Below are positions 52,736-64,000 of a DNA stretch of 64,000 nt, piece after piece. This DNA comes from Diphasiastrum complanatum (taxonomy: Eukaryota; Streptophyta; Lycopodiopsida; Lycopodiales; Lycopodiaceae). Location of the stretch: the NCBI GenBank assembly GCA_029204225.1, contig MU831561.1, positions 62,001 through 126,000 of the forward strand, written 5' to 3'. Position numbers and translations under genes: made by a program. Positions within the stretch are counted from its first letter, which is position 1, and each line of letters starts with the position of its first letter. The notes beneath the pieces were generated by a model, which was not told the origin of the DNA, ran no database searches, and saw only the letters and a program-made list of their open reading frames with translations.

Positions 52736-55654
52736 GGTTTTCCAAACTCAAGGAAACTGACAATGGTGATGAAGTTGGACAAGCTGATGGCAAATTGCTA
52801 TCTGTTAAAGGAGTTGGAGTGGTACCAGTGAAGTTAGCCAACGGGAAGATAAAGCCGATAAGCAATGTGCAATATGTACCTGGCTTAGCTAACAATCTAC
52901 TATTTGTTGGGATGATGGCTGATCAACAACTCAAGGTTGAGTTTGACAGTGACAAATGTCTTGTCAAAGACATCAAGAATCACTACAAAGTGATTGCTAC
53001 AGGAGCTAGAGTCAACGAGAATCGACTCTACAAATTGAATGTGAGATCTTTTACTCAAGCTATGGTAAGCACTATTGATAGTCGAAGTGATCTTTGGCAT
53101 CAAAGGTTTGGTCATATTAGTGCTCAATGCTTGCAAATCCTTAAAAGAGGTAATCTAGTTGTTGGATTGCCTGATATCTCTTTTGAAGGAAAAATTTGTG
53201 AGGGTTGCATATTGGAAAAACATCATAGAGAGAGATTTCCCAAAGATGAAGCAAGAAGAGCCAATGGCATTCTTGATCTTGTTCATAGTGATCTGTGTGG
53301 ACCAATACAAACTAGGTCCATTAGTGGTTGTTACTATTTCATCACATTCATTGATGACTATAGTAGACATATAACAAATAGGTTGCTATATTAAGACCCT
53401 CAGATCATATGGTGGCGGCGAGTATTTTTCAACAGAGTTTATGAATTTTTGCAAGGATCAGGGGATCAAGAGACAAACCACTACACCCTATTCACCACAA
53501 CAGGACGAAGTTGTAGTTTGAAAAAACAGATCCATTGTGGAGATGGCTAGGGCAATGCTTAAGAGCAAGGGTTTGCCAAATACTTTTTGGAGAAAAGCAT
53601 GCAACACAGCTACTCATATCTTGAATCGGTGTCCTATGAAGTCCGTGGAGGGTAAGACACCTTACGAAGCTTTTACTGGAGAGAAACCTAATATTTCTCA
53701 TTTATGAGGAATTGGTTGTGATGCTTACACTCATGTGCCTTATGAAAAACAAAAGAAGCTGGATGCAAAGGCTGTTAAGTGTATTTTCCTTGGATATGAT
53801 GAAAGAGCCAAGGCATACAGGATGTATGACACATATGCACAAAAGATCGTGATTTCCAGAGATGCTACTTTTGATGAGATGGGTCAAAATGACCAAATAA
53901 AATTGACAATTGATCCCTTTGACGATAAAGCTATAGTGCAAGTGAAGGAAGAAGTTGGTGTCGATATGGAAGAGCCAATGGAAAAAGACAGGGTTAATAA
54001 TGAGATTTCTAGGAGAGTGCCTAAGTGGTACTTGTCAGTAACAAGTGATGCTAATAAGGGAGATACTCCCGAATCAAGTGAGCAGGGAGAGCTTAGAAGA
54101 TCAAGTAGAAATCAAAAACCTCCTACAAGATTAGAGATGAATCTAGCTCTAATGGATTCTGTGCTCAAGGCTCAAGAACCAAAAACTTTTGATAAAGCAA
54201 AGGAGCACAAGGAGTGGCGTGAAGCTATCGAAAAATAGGACGTGGAACTTGGTTGAGCTACCTGATGGTAAGATACCTATCACTTGTAAATGGATATACA
54301 AGATCAAATATGGAGCTGATGGGCAACTCAACAAGTACAAAGCACGATTGGTTGCAAGAGGATTTGGACAGTATGAAGGTATTGATTTTGAGGAAACCTT
54401 CGCGCCCGTAGCTAAGATGGAAACTATACGTTCTATCATTGCTATTTTTGCTTTCTATGGTTGGAAGATCCAGCAAATGGACGTTAAATTTGCTTTTCTT
54501 AATGGAATGCTAGATGAAGAGGTGTACTTAGTACAACCTCAAGGACTTGTTGAGCTAGGGATAGAGCATCTCGTTTGTAAGCTCAACAAAGCCATTTATG
54601 GATTGAAGCAAGCACCACGGGCATGGTACTCTTGCATTGATGAATACTTCAAGTGAAGGGGAATGGTAAAGAGTGATGCTGATCCTAATCTTTACATCAA
54701 AGAGTCAATATTTAGATACAGTGTCCATTGTGTTGTATGTGGATGATTTGATTATTACGGGAAGTAATGAGAGCTTAATTGATGAAATAAAATCAGATCT
54801 TTCCAATGCTTTTGACATGAGTGATCTAAGATTGACGCACTATTGTCTTGGCATTGAAGTATGGCAAAAGGAAGACATGGTCTTTCTTACACAAAGCAAA
54901 TATGCACGAGATTTGTTTTGTAAGTTTATTATGCAGGATTGTAAGCCTTTGAGAACACCTATGGATTTCAACATGAAGCATATGATGAATCTGAAAAAGT
55001 GGATGCTTATTTGTATAGATAGCTGGTGGGTAGTTTGATTTATTTGACACACACACGACCTGATGTTTTTTATGTTGTTGGTGTTGTTAGTCAATTTATG
55101 CAAGATCCTAGTCAAGCACACTGGAAGTCTGCTAAATGTATTCTCACATACATTCGAGGGACATTGAATTTTGGTTTGAAGTATGATCAGCCTGAAGCGC
55201 CAATGTTGGTAGGCTATACAGATGTCGATTGGGCAGGTAATATTGATGACAAAAGATCTACCAGTGGTCATACATTCAGTTATGGTATAGCTGCAATTTC
55301 ATGGAGCAGCAAAAAGCAACCTACAGTAGCCTTATTATCGACAGAAGCTGAATATCGAACACTCAGCAATGCTACACAAGAAGCGGTATGGTTATGAAGA
55401 TTGCTTGTGGATTTAGGTCAACCACAGATGGATGCGACTACTATATCTTGCGATAATCAAAGTTGCATTCACCTTGCCAAAAGTCTAGTTTTACATGCTC
55501 GAACCAAGCACATCGCAATACACTACCATTTTCTTCGAGAGAAAATTCTTGATGGAGCCATTGATCTTGTTTTTTGTAAATATGAAGATCAAATGGCAGA
55601 TATTTTTACTAAGTCATTAGGAGATGTAAATTTGAGAGGTTTCGTACTCTATTA
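52736..55654 (+). pseudogene. Copia relic J: protease end to RNase H
   Basis: Pieces in order: protease end (LLSVKGVGVVPVKLANGKIK); integrase zinc region (LWHQRFGHISAQCLQILKRG, CEGCILEKHHRERFP) and core (LVHSDLCGPI, FITFIDDYSRH), broken at 53394; integrase C-terminal part from 53735; RT from 54189 (ITCKWIYKIKYGADGQLNKY, QQMDVKFAFLNGMLDEEVYL, LKQAPRAWYSCIDEYF); the LYVDDLIITGS box near 54735; RNase H (DVDWAGNIDDKRSTSGH, LSTEAEYRTLSNATQEAVWL, CDNQSCIHL, ADIFTKSLGDVN) to 55654. Stops or shifts occur near 53394, 53520, 53705, 54236, 54654, 55036 and 55395. Gag and the 5' LTR are absent. It is a close relative of relic A. Confidence 0.92.
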
Positions 55655-55680
55655 GGAATAGAAGAATGTAATTCTATCAT

Positions 55681-55900
55681 TGAGGGAGAGTGTTAAAAAT
55701 CAATCATAAACTTCATTGTTACTATTTACGAGGTACATTAATGTTGATAGCTGTGACCAACTGTCATTGGCCGTAGGGTAGTCTATTAGTCTACTTGTAG
55801 GTCTTTTCTCTCTATCAGGGGTTCAAGGTTTATTAATTGCATCTACAAACTCACACAACTTTTTTGGAGCAGTCGCAAGTCATTGTTTGAAAATCTTTCC
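55681..55900 (+). repeat. Polypurine tract and 3' LTR of relic J
   Basis: TGAGGGAGAG at 55681-55690 precedes TGTTAAAAATCAATC at 55691. TTCTCTCTATCAGGGGTTC near 55805 suggests the R region. The LTR's end could not be set; unrelated minus-strand coding-like sequence starts at about 55920. Confidence 0.7.
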
Positions 55901-55921
55901 TTTCGTAATATTTTAACCATA

Positions 55922-57412
55922 TCATCTAATTTTTTTCCATACTTCAACTTTCATTACCCTTGTTGCTCCTTCCTGAACAAAGTCCTGAGTAGCAGCTATG
56001 ATGTCTCTCCAAACATAGTAACGCTTCTTAGATGGCTTTCCTGAATGGTTACATAAAAATCTTCGTACCTTTACTCCTCCAATGCTCGGCTTGCAAGGTA
56101 CATTTTTTTTTTCTCTCAAAAGCTTAAGGTCCTTTTGTATTTTAACATGTCCTTCATGGAGACCTGCTTTAGACTGAACATCTTCTAATCTAGAAATAGC
56201 CTCCTTGGAAGATGATTCTAGCTTTGTGTATAATATGTGACAATACACAAGATTTTCAATTATTCTAATCTCAGCATGGAGAGTGCAAATATGTACGTTT
56301 TGTAGAGGAATTGGAAGAACAGGTTTCCAATCTCTATGTCTCTTGTTATTCTTGTATTCTTGGTCATGTCATTTGATGATTTCATAGAATATAAACATGG
56401 ATTATTGGAGGTTGGTCCATGGGAAACATTGAACATACATTTTAAGCTTGTCAATTCACCAGCCAAATGCCTCTCTAACTCAAAGTCTCCTATTCCATGT
56501 ACATTGAAAAGTTTTCCATCCATATGCTCTTTGATGATTCTGGGATATGTTGTTTTGCTAAACACCCATGACCAAATGCCATGATCTTCCTTTAAAACCT
56601 AAAAAATGAATAGACAAAAAACTAGTCAATTGATAACAATATCAAATCCAAGTAACAAACTTTATCTTTTAGTTTTTAAAATATCATACTTCAAAGGCTA
56701 CCAACTACCATATGTCATTCTCGGACTAAACACTGAAGTTAAAATCTCCTTAATCATTTGTCTTTTGAAGAGCTCCATTCATAAGTGTTATACTCACTCT
56801 CTCCATTTTTTGTCCTTTAATAAGTTTCGATTCATCCAACTTCAGTACCAAGACTATCTTACTGTCTACCTTTTCCATGGAAATACTATAGAAATGTATA
56901 ATAAATCTTAATAACGTATTCATATCTACAAACAAGTTATTTCACTGATTGTAATACATGGATTTTTTGTCCTTTGATTGATATCCTTCATCGATATGAA
57001 ATGGAACACCTATAATCTTTTGAATTCCTCTATTCAATTAATCATGCTCCCATTTTATTTGAAATGGTCGTGGAATAGAAAATTTCTTAATGCTAACTAG
57101 CATCAAAGCCTATTTGATAATCTTAAATATGGTGCCATAAGCATCTCTGCTTATATCTGTAAAATCACATGGTCCTAGAATTATGGTATTGCCAAGTATT
57201 TTTTGTACTTCAATCATTAATGCATCAACAATTTCTATCTTAACACGACTATTTCGATTATTGGTCATTAATGACTCAGTTGATTTTGTTGTGAACACAG
57301 AGCCCAAACACTTGCCTATAGTAGCATTGTCTTTCACATTTTGATTCCCAACCAATCTGTAAAAAAAAGAAAATAATAATAATAGATGATTAATGTTACA
57401 ATCTACAATCAT
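55922..57412 (-). other. Unidentified gene, 3' half, coding-like minus-strand segments
   Basis: Three minus-strand segments look like exons: 57412-57110 (SRVKIEIVDALMIEVQKIL, then GPCDFTDISRDAYGTIFKII), 56565-56260 (YPRIIKEHMDGKLFNVHGIG, then ELERHLAGEL) and 56248-55922 (Lys-rich, with SRLEDVQSKAGLHEGHVKIQ, then WRDIIAATQDFV). Spacers between them are AT-rich and intron-like, with pyrimidine tracts. No family was recognised. The 56248 segment has coiled-coil character. Together with 58.2-59.6 kb it may be one multi-exon gene, possibly decayed. Confidence 0.35.
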
Positions 57413-58260
57413 CGTGCAAAAACAATATAAGATCTGAACTCTTGAAGCAAAAACTTGAATGCATAGATTTTCCTTTTTTGATAGCCTCTTGTTGATGACA
57501 AATTATAAATATTTGTGTTGATCACTTGCTTTTATTTTTTTGTTTTTACCTTTTTACCTATCACGTCAACATCTTTCAATAGTTGTGAGTATGCAGAACA
57601 ACCATTATTCAATAGTTGTGAGTATGCAAAACGGCCATTATTCAATTCGATTTTCATTGATCAATGTCTGTTCTTGTACTCACTATGATTTTTTGTAATA
57701 ATTCACTATTATTTCGTAGATTTTCATTTCCTTTTTGGAGTGTCAACAATTAGATATGCAACATCAAGCATTCACCACAAGCATTCACCACAAGAAGGCG
57801 GAAGAAGAACATGCACAATCACACTATCACTCTTCAACATACTGAATGTAAAAAAGTGGCATGGGGAGAGGATCATATCACACATTACATGGTAAGCATT
57901 TTAAAACATATATCAACTTACCATTTTATTTTGTTTTTTGAAGTTTACCTATTGATAAAAATTGTCCATATTTGGCAGCACATATTACGACACCATTCCA
58001 TATCCCTAGCAGAAAATCATGGAAGTTTGAGTATATTGTCACCACAAGGGATGTAAAAATCTCATTGGCAAGCAAGAGCAACATTTCATAAAATCTCATT
58101 GGTAAGCAAGAGCAACATTTCATAAAAACACACAGCATGGTGGCCTCAATGGTAGACACGAATATATTCTTCAGCTATTTCAATGGTTCTATCGATGACA
58201 CAAATATGACAACAAACAAAAGCTACAAATTACATCAAGGGAGGTAGATTGATAGACACA
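57413..58260. other. AT-rich spacer, short duplications
   Basis: There is no gene. CAATAGTTGTGAGTATGCA is duplicated at about 57577 and 57612, and AAATCTCATTGGCAAGCAAGA at about 58049 and 58092. It may be intronic. Confidence 0.5.
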
Positions 58261-58268
58261 ACATTGTA

Positions 58269-59562
58269 CTATATATTCGTAATTTGTTTTGGAAAAAGAT
58301 ACATTTCCAATTGATTGAATATATCTATATCTCCTTGCCATCTTCTTTTTCTTTTTCTAGTACCAGTTGTATTTTGTTGTCGAGGAGGATCCAAAAGATA
58401 TGCATTTTCCTTTTCTCGACATAATTCTATGTCAGTTGCATACAAAGCAAAATGAGCAGATCGGAGAATAGTATTTTTGGGTCCATAATCTAAAATCTTG
58501 AGTACAATTGAGCATTTAACAAAAAATATTTTATGTGGTTTAATGAACTTATGACCACCAAAGTAATGAGACAATGCCTTTACTGCCATGATAATTGTTT
58601 CACCTTGAGCACTGAACTTCTAATGGGCAACACAAATCTCATGGTTTTTGAAAAATTTGAGATAATTTTGAAGGCCGTTGTCCTTGTTAAATTTGCTTGA
58701 GCAGGTTCAAAAGCCACCTCGTCGAATGGCAAATTTGTCAATAAGAACGGCCTCCTGAAAATATGAAATTAAAAATGTTAGCTCTTATGATGAATATAAA
58801 CATATGCAAAACTAGTTGCATGCATAAAAAATAAAAGAGCTCACACATTCAACGGTATCTGCTTCAATTTTGGGGTGGTCTATTTTGTGACCCTTTTACG
58901 AGCTTAACTCATTTGTTGGTAGATTTTTTGAGGCCCAAAACCAAGTTGGGTTTGAAAAGCAATGAAATCATCCTTTGAGAGAATATTTTTTTGATGCTCA
59001 CGGATCTTCGACAAAGACTATTGCAAGCACTCTTCTGGACACATTGTATCATCATCTACTCTAGGAACAATGTCATCATACTCAAAATCAAGAATGTCAG
59101 AAAACTCACCTAATGTTTTGGCTAAAATACATAACACTTCATCTTCACAATAATGAAAAGAATCACAGAAGTCAAGTACAGTGAGATAATATCATTATCC
59201 ATGCAATATTTAGGTAAATCAAAAAATGATTGTGAAGGACTTTCATTTGATTCATCCATAGCACATTCAGTCTCTCCTACAAATGCAGATCGATTATCAC
59301 TTGGGTCAAATTCTATAATATTGTTCTATTTTATGTCAGCTTCTTCTAGAAACTTGACTATATCCTTGATCTTCCGATCTCGTGAAGAGGAGGGAGGTGA
59401 AGTCTGCATGGAGCTTGAGCAATCCACTTCATCTGGGATGAAAATAATCAAATATAATATAAATGTAGATTGATATTCAACTAATCTACACTTCTTGCGG
59501 CAAATTTGGCAGTAACTGGAAAACTTAAATTTCTTATAAAGTTTTGTATATAATCGATCCAA
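58269..59562 (-). other. Unidentified gene, 5' half, coding-like minus-strand segments
   Basis: The minus strand reads, from the right, an acidic section (VGETECAMDESNESPSQSFF, then LAKTLGEFSDILDFEYDDIV) at about 59300-59050, then SKIREHQKNILSKDDFIAFQ at about 59010-58930. After an intron-like gap ending TTTTCAG at about 58757 it reads EAVLIDKFAIRRGGF, then, after shifts, VKALSHYFGGHKFIKPHKIF and LRSAHFALYATDIELCREKE to 58269, ending in a basic RKRKRRW patch. Stops near 59020, 58713 and 58620 break it. I do not recognise the family; the pattern fits a pseudogene or a mis-spliced reading by eye. Confidence 0.35.
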
Positions 59563-59809
59563 TCTATTTTTCAGATAAATTTCAACTTGACAATATTAGT
59601 GTAATGCAAAAAAGCCATGTTCTCAAATGTTTGCAAAGGTAATGTAACAAAACTTTTGAATACCTTGTAAGGCTCAAAGAACACATGTCTATTATGATGA
59701 GTTGTAGCAAAAACATAAAGAAAAGGATAAAACAACAATATGAAGTACTATCTAGCTTCAATAATACCAAAATCATCAAGAAATGAAGAGAGCACGATAT
59801 CCGGATCAA

Positions 59810-60980
59810 ATCTACATGAAGCTAAAGACATTGCGTTAAAGTAATATTAACAAAAATAAACACCAGATTAATTGCATGTGCCGAATATGTGCGCAGTCAT
59901 CAATAGCAATATTAAGATTATAAGAAACTGCACAAAAGAACAATATGTATGATCTAAACAATGGTAGAAGAAATTTTTTTACTAAAAAAATTATGTTGGC
60001 ATCGAAATGATATTTATACACTTTCTCCATTGAACATGTGTCACCAGAACAAGTCATGAAATAATGCACCGTCGAATATTAGAATATTCTAGCCACTTTA
60101 TAGTTGTACAAAAAAGAAATATTCCTTCGAAATGAATATTAGATGAAGAATATTTTTTAGAATATTCCAAAAACCATATATCAAACTTGTGCGCAGAACT
60201 AACTGCCTGTGATTTCTCTATCTTGTTATTCGCACATATCCGATATTGCCCAAAATCCTTGCATTAAGCTAAAATGGGCCAAAACATGCTAGTAGAACTT
60301 TAGCATGCATGGGCAAAAAAATATATAAGGGAATTTAACCTTTCATTTTTCACTTTTACCAGAAGCGGAGACAGTAATTTCGTAGATTTTATCTGTTTTG
60401 GTTTCTATTTCTAACACCAGATAGATCTATTTAGCATAATTTTGAGTGTTTTATGGCTAGAAATAAGCACATGCCCCAGGATGAAGCAAACAGCAAGAGC
60501 GCCTACCAGCAAAATCAAAGTTTCTATGTAGTAGCTACAGATTATTAGGCAGAACTGTTGACCCATCTCATCGTTTAGCTCCGTAAGTTATTACTTATGA
60601 TTATCAACGAAGGAAGCAAACGATCACTTACAAAACAAACGATCAAAAGCTGAACGAATGACCAGCGGTTGTCTAAACGATTGCAGACAGACTACGGCCA
60701 TCATGGCCTACATCCTTGCACTATGACGCATACGGAGGATATGTTACTCTGTACTTCTCCTCCTTCACGATGCTCCAATAACGGATCTCAGATCTTGTTT
60801 AAATGACTGTTAATCATCTTATAAACTATAATTACAATAAATCAAAAGACTTTGATAGTGGTAAACATGTATTTGAGCGAAGGAGAGATAGGTGTTGTTG
60901 AGTTGAACAATCTATATATACACAGAGTGATCAAAACGACCAAAATGTCTTAAGTAGCTAGCTCCTTAGAGTTAGTGATT
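59810..60980. other. Intergenic, no gene seen
   Basis: This is AT-rich sequence with scattered GAATATTC motifs at about 60080-60165. Short reading frames lack any recognisable similarity. Confidence 0.5.

Positions 60981-60983
<3 letters not shown>

Positions 60984-61048
<65 letters not shown>
60984..61048. repeat. (AC)n microsatellite
   Basis: A perfect AC run of about 65 bases, roughly 32 units. The apparent Thr-His repeat protein over it is an artefact. Confidence 0.98.
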
Positions 61049-61051
<3 letters not shown>

Positions 61052-61339
61052 AACTAGAGCCATTGTTTCAAAATCTGACACGCTTATCAGCGCTACTGTA
61101 TTGTGTTCCGATTCTCTCTACTATACAGATTTGCTACTGTTCGATTATTACGTTCTTGATTGAACACAATTGTCTCTCTCACTCTCTTGCACACAAGCAC
61201 GGTTATCAAAGACAGAGGATCGCACGACCGTCCAAGACGCCTAATGCTTCGCAGTCCTACTATTACAATAGTCTTAGACTCCTAATCTGATAACCCAAAA
61301 GGATAACAAGCTCTTGATTTTATTCCCTAGTCAATCCAC

Positions 61340-61642
61340 GTTCCTGACATTGCAGTTATTATTGTGTTCATAGTCTTCATAATTATTTTTCTTACTGTTG
61401 GTAAAGACATCGTTTTGCATCGTAATTGTCTCTCGTGTTTAGCTTTTGTCACAGCTCCGCTCCAATCGCAATCAATCGTAGACCAAGCAGACCATTTCAC
61501 ATCATACACCAACAATGCTCTGGTTCCATTAGACTCACAAGAGGAGCTTGTTGTGCTCAATGTGGAACTGGCAAAGCTAGTCATTCAGGAATCCCAGGCC
61601 AAAGTTCTGAGCCTAGTTCTTCGGATCAGGTCTCTTATAGGA
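61340..61642 (+). other. Possible exon of an unknown plus-strand gene
   Basis: One plus frame begins with a hydrophobic stretch (VFIVFIIIFLTVG) that could be a membrane segment. Another ends at SSDQVSYRK next to a consensus donor, GGAA|GTAAGT, at about 61642. The frames disagree and no family is recognised, so this is weak. Confidence 0.2.
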
Positions 61643-61739
61643 AGTAAGTTTCCGAAATTGAAGCTTAGCATACCTTTGCTCACTAATCCGAGGATTAAAG
61701 TTGTTTCATGTCTCGTAGAATTACACAGATGACAAATAG

Positions 61740-62580
61740 TATTCATCATTTGTTGTTTCAATGTTGACATTCATTCATGGTGTGGTTTCTCGCACAAACT
61801 GAACACTAGACATTTTTTTGACTAGGAGAAGTCTTAGCAAACTTTTCCATTTCGTTGCTATTCTTAGCATGCACTTCTTCCAAAGCTTTCAACTTTTCAT
61901 CGAATTAATATTGCATCTTATCCAGTTGCATGTGCTGCTTTTGACCAAGTTTCTCGAACTCCTTCATCATCAATTTCGTAGTAGCATTAATATTCGTGGA
62001 TACAATAATGGTGGATGTAGCAGTGGTTTGTTCTATTGTATAAGGTAGCATTCCAATATTTGGTTTGTCATCAACGAACATGCTGACACCACACCAGCAA
62101 AGAAGTAGAGAAGAAAGGTTACAACCAGCGAACCGGCTCTTGACTCAGAGACCAAATCAGACAGCCCACCACCATCCAAGCCAAAGGAACTGATTTCCCA
62201 AAAGCAAAAGGGAATGGCTGGTTATGAAGATGTCCAGTCCAATAGTGAGGACAAGGAGGATGAAGAGGAAGGCAGCCTGTTGACACAAAGAATCTGAACA
62301 CGAAAACAATCACCTGTTGCATCCTCACCACAACTCTAGTTGATGGACACTTAGCAGGTCAAGTCTCTCCGAGCAAAGTCACCTGCTAGAAGATCTAGGA
62401 CCCAATCACCAATCGGGTCCATTCAAGTTATGACATCACCTCCTCGCATTCAACTACCACTGATGCGAAAAATGCAATCAGAAAAATGCAAATTCTAGCC
62501 AAAAACTCTAGTGACAATCAAATAAAATTAAATTACAAACGATTCATGAAACTTTTCATGACACTCGAATTATTTCTATT
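61740..62580. other. Unassigned sequence
   Basis: No gene or repeat is recognised with confidence. Short frames on both strands show no conserved motif. Confidence 0.4.
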
Positions 62581-62587
62581 CGAGTTG

Positions 62588-62870
62588 GATCAATCAGGCT
62601 CTGTATTACAATGAAACGAGACGAGACAAAATCTGGAAGAAAACGAATGAAGCGAAGCGAAGCGGAGCAAAACTTAAATGAGCTCTAACATTGATCCATG
62701 CTAGAAGAAAAGAAAACGCGCAACGACACGAAACAAAATGAAACGAAAGAGTTCACAACAAGATCAATCAGGCTCTACAATGAGACGAGATGAGACGAGA
62801 CAAAACAAGACAAAATGATATGAAACGAAATGAAAGTTAGATGAGCTCTGTAATTGATTTATCCTTCTGG
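62588..62870. repeat. About 175-bp direct duplication rich in GACGAGA/AACGAAA
   Basis: GATCAATCAGGCTCT at 62588 recurs at about 62762, each followed by ACAATGA-AACGAG/GACGAG-type purine repeats, then TAGATGAGCTCT or AAATGAGCTCT and TTGAT. Similar AACGAAA runs occur near 4565. The two copies differ by several indels. Confidence 0.65.
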
Positions 62871-63004
62871 CCAAGTGATCGTGAAGAGAAACATGGCGAA
62901 ACACGAAGAGAAAGAATTCGTGAACAAGATCAGTTCGTCAGGAATTTAGATATGATCGTTGGTCCTTCAGAGAGTAGTCAGAGAGTAGTCAGACACTGCT
63001 GATC

Positions 63005-63720
63005 TATGTTAACAAATTAATGTAGCATTCAACAAGCTCAAACCAAAGTGCGAAATAAATGAGCAAGTGAATCAAACACACGAATAGTAACATATGAATT
63101 TATATACAAGATCATACAATTATCTAGATTAATAATGTGCACAACAGCTACAATATCATCTATTGATTTTTTTGATTCTTCAAGCATTGTGCGACAGATC
63201 CACATAGTGCGTTGGCATGAGAGAAATACAGTTCTCTCATGAATTCGTGTCTCACTTACTAGCGGACTTTCTGGATCTACAGATCTTATGCAAAATTGTC
63301 TCGCACGTAGGCAGACTTGTATTTTGTATATTTCGTCTTCTGACTTCTTGTCTTGCTTACTAGAATTAGACTTATTGTATTATGCATCAAACAGAAAGTA
63401 TATAGTTCGCAAACTTTTTCATGTCGCGTCATGTAACTTACAGATTAGAAAAGATTAAACATCTACAACTAATCACAAATTACAAGAGTGGCAGATTAGC
63501 CACGATCTAGAACACTTCTGATAATGTCATGAAATTAGATCAGATATCTGTACCCCATGGTACTTGGCTGTATCCCATGGTACTTGGTTAATCTTTTTGG
63601 CTATTCGTGGAGCACGACTGATTTCATGTTTTGTTGTGTTGTGTCGTGTTGTCTTTGTCAAAAATTCAGGATTGAAAGCTAGCAAAGCTTTGGCATTAGA
63701 AACATTTTGTTTCTTCATAT
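63005..63720 (-). mobile_element. Copia relic E: LTR and C-terminal stub, relative of D
   Basis: 63005-63540 resembles the D LTR (TAGTGCGTTGGC, TTCTCTCATG, ACTAGCGGAC, AGATTAGCCACGATCTAG, ATATCTGTACC). The minus frame 63718-63527 begins KKQNVSNAKALLAF, matching KKQNVSNYKALLAF of D near 15508-15470, so E is in the same orientation and family. It is cut at about 63720; all of pol upstream is missing. Confidence 0.75.
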
Positions 63721-64000
63721 GGATCTACGCGCAATTGGCGAGGGCTAGCCACATAACATAGATGGATTCCAAAGTTTTTTCAAAAACTGCAACTCTCCAA
63801 ATCAGCTGCTCCTCCAATGCAAAAATTTAATCCAATTCTTTGTCCGACTCAATTTTAAACTTGATGACCCAACCACCATGCGAGGATGTTAGATTTCTTA
63901 TGCTCAACCTTAAAGAAATCATTCAAGTAATGAGCATCCTGAAAATTGAAGGCCGACTACATGTTTTCGGACCTTCACATTTTTCCTTTTGAGATTTTTT
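63721..64000. other. Unassigned sequence at the right edge
   Basis: Sequence after the break in E. Nothing is recognised in the 280 bases available. Confidence 0.4.

Noticed and set aside
60975-61163. A plus-strand protein starting with a Thr-His repeat
   Set aside because: It is only the translation of the AC microsatellite.
61327-61584. A thrombospondin-like reading (WSAWSTIDCDWSG) on the minus strand
   Set aside because: The Cys and Trp pattern is incomplete and no second repeat or signal peptide is present.
1-64000. tRNA or rRNA genes
   Set aside because: Only primer binding sites complementary to initiator tRNA were seen; no cloverleaf or rRNA sequence was found by eye.

Overview
The window looks like nuclear DNA of a land plant. 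It is AT-rich and gene-poor, and most of it is nested, minus- and plus-strand LTR retrotransposons of the Ty1/copia and Ty3/gypsy superfamilies that prime from initiator tRNA-Met (TGGTATCAGAGC beside the LTRs). The only confident host gene is the 5' part of a 2-oxoglutarate/Fe(II) dioxygenase running off the left edge. Species cannot be fixed from sequence alone; a large, repeat-rich plant genome (fern- or lycophyte-like would fit) is an inference.

Layout. 1-600: dioxygenase gene (minus) with a TATA run. 1560-3820: decayed copia fragment A (plus). 4998-19178: copia element C (plus), whose 5' LTR is split by a complete copia element B (5686-12116, minus, TSD AAGAT, full 1317-aa polyprotein) and whose pol is split by a 5'-truncated copia element D (minus). 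19190-20500: a minus relic related to the extra ORF of the gypsy element further right. 21100-22290: copia relic F (plus). 22774-27376: copia element G (minus, TSD ATTAC) with an internal deletion, lying in or beside the LTR of copia relic I (to 29230).

30250-49226: a roughly 19-kb Athila/Tat-like Ty3/gypsy element (minus, probable TSD TCCAG) with gag, protease, RT-RNase H and integrase, then a 4-kb region in the env position that encodes a proline/serine-rich ORF family with no recognised domain and carries two arrays of an exact 25-bp tandem repeat. A near-intact copia element H (39911-46067) is inserted in the last gag zinc knuckle.

49227-52735: exon-like host sequence, a divergent histone H3-like fold abutting a copia RT scrap, and a deleted gypsy relic K with its 3' LTR. 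52736-55900: copia relic J (plus). 55900-59600: an unidentified, probably decayed minus-strand gene. 60984-61048: a long AC microsatellite. 62588-63720: repeats and the 3' end of copia relic E, a relative of D.

No operons, CRISPR arrays or RNA genes were seen. Functionally the window is a record of successive insertions: gypsy into host sequence, H into gypsy, C then B and D into C. B is the youngest and the only element whose protein reads through unbroken.
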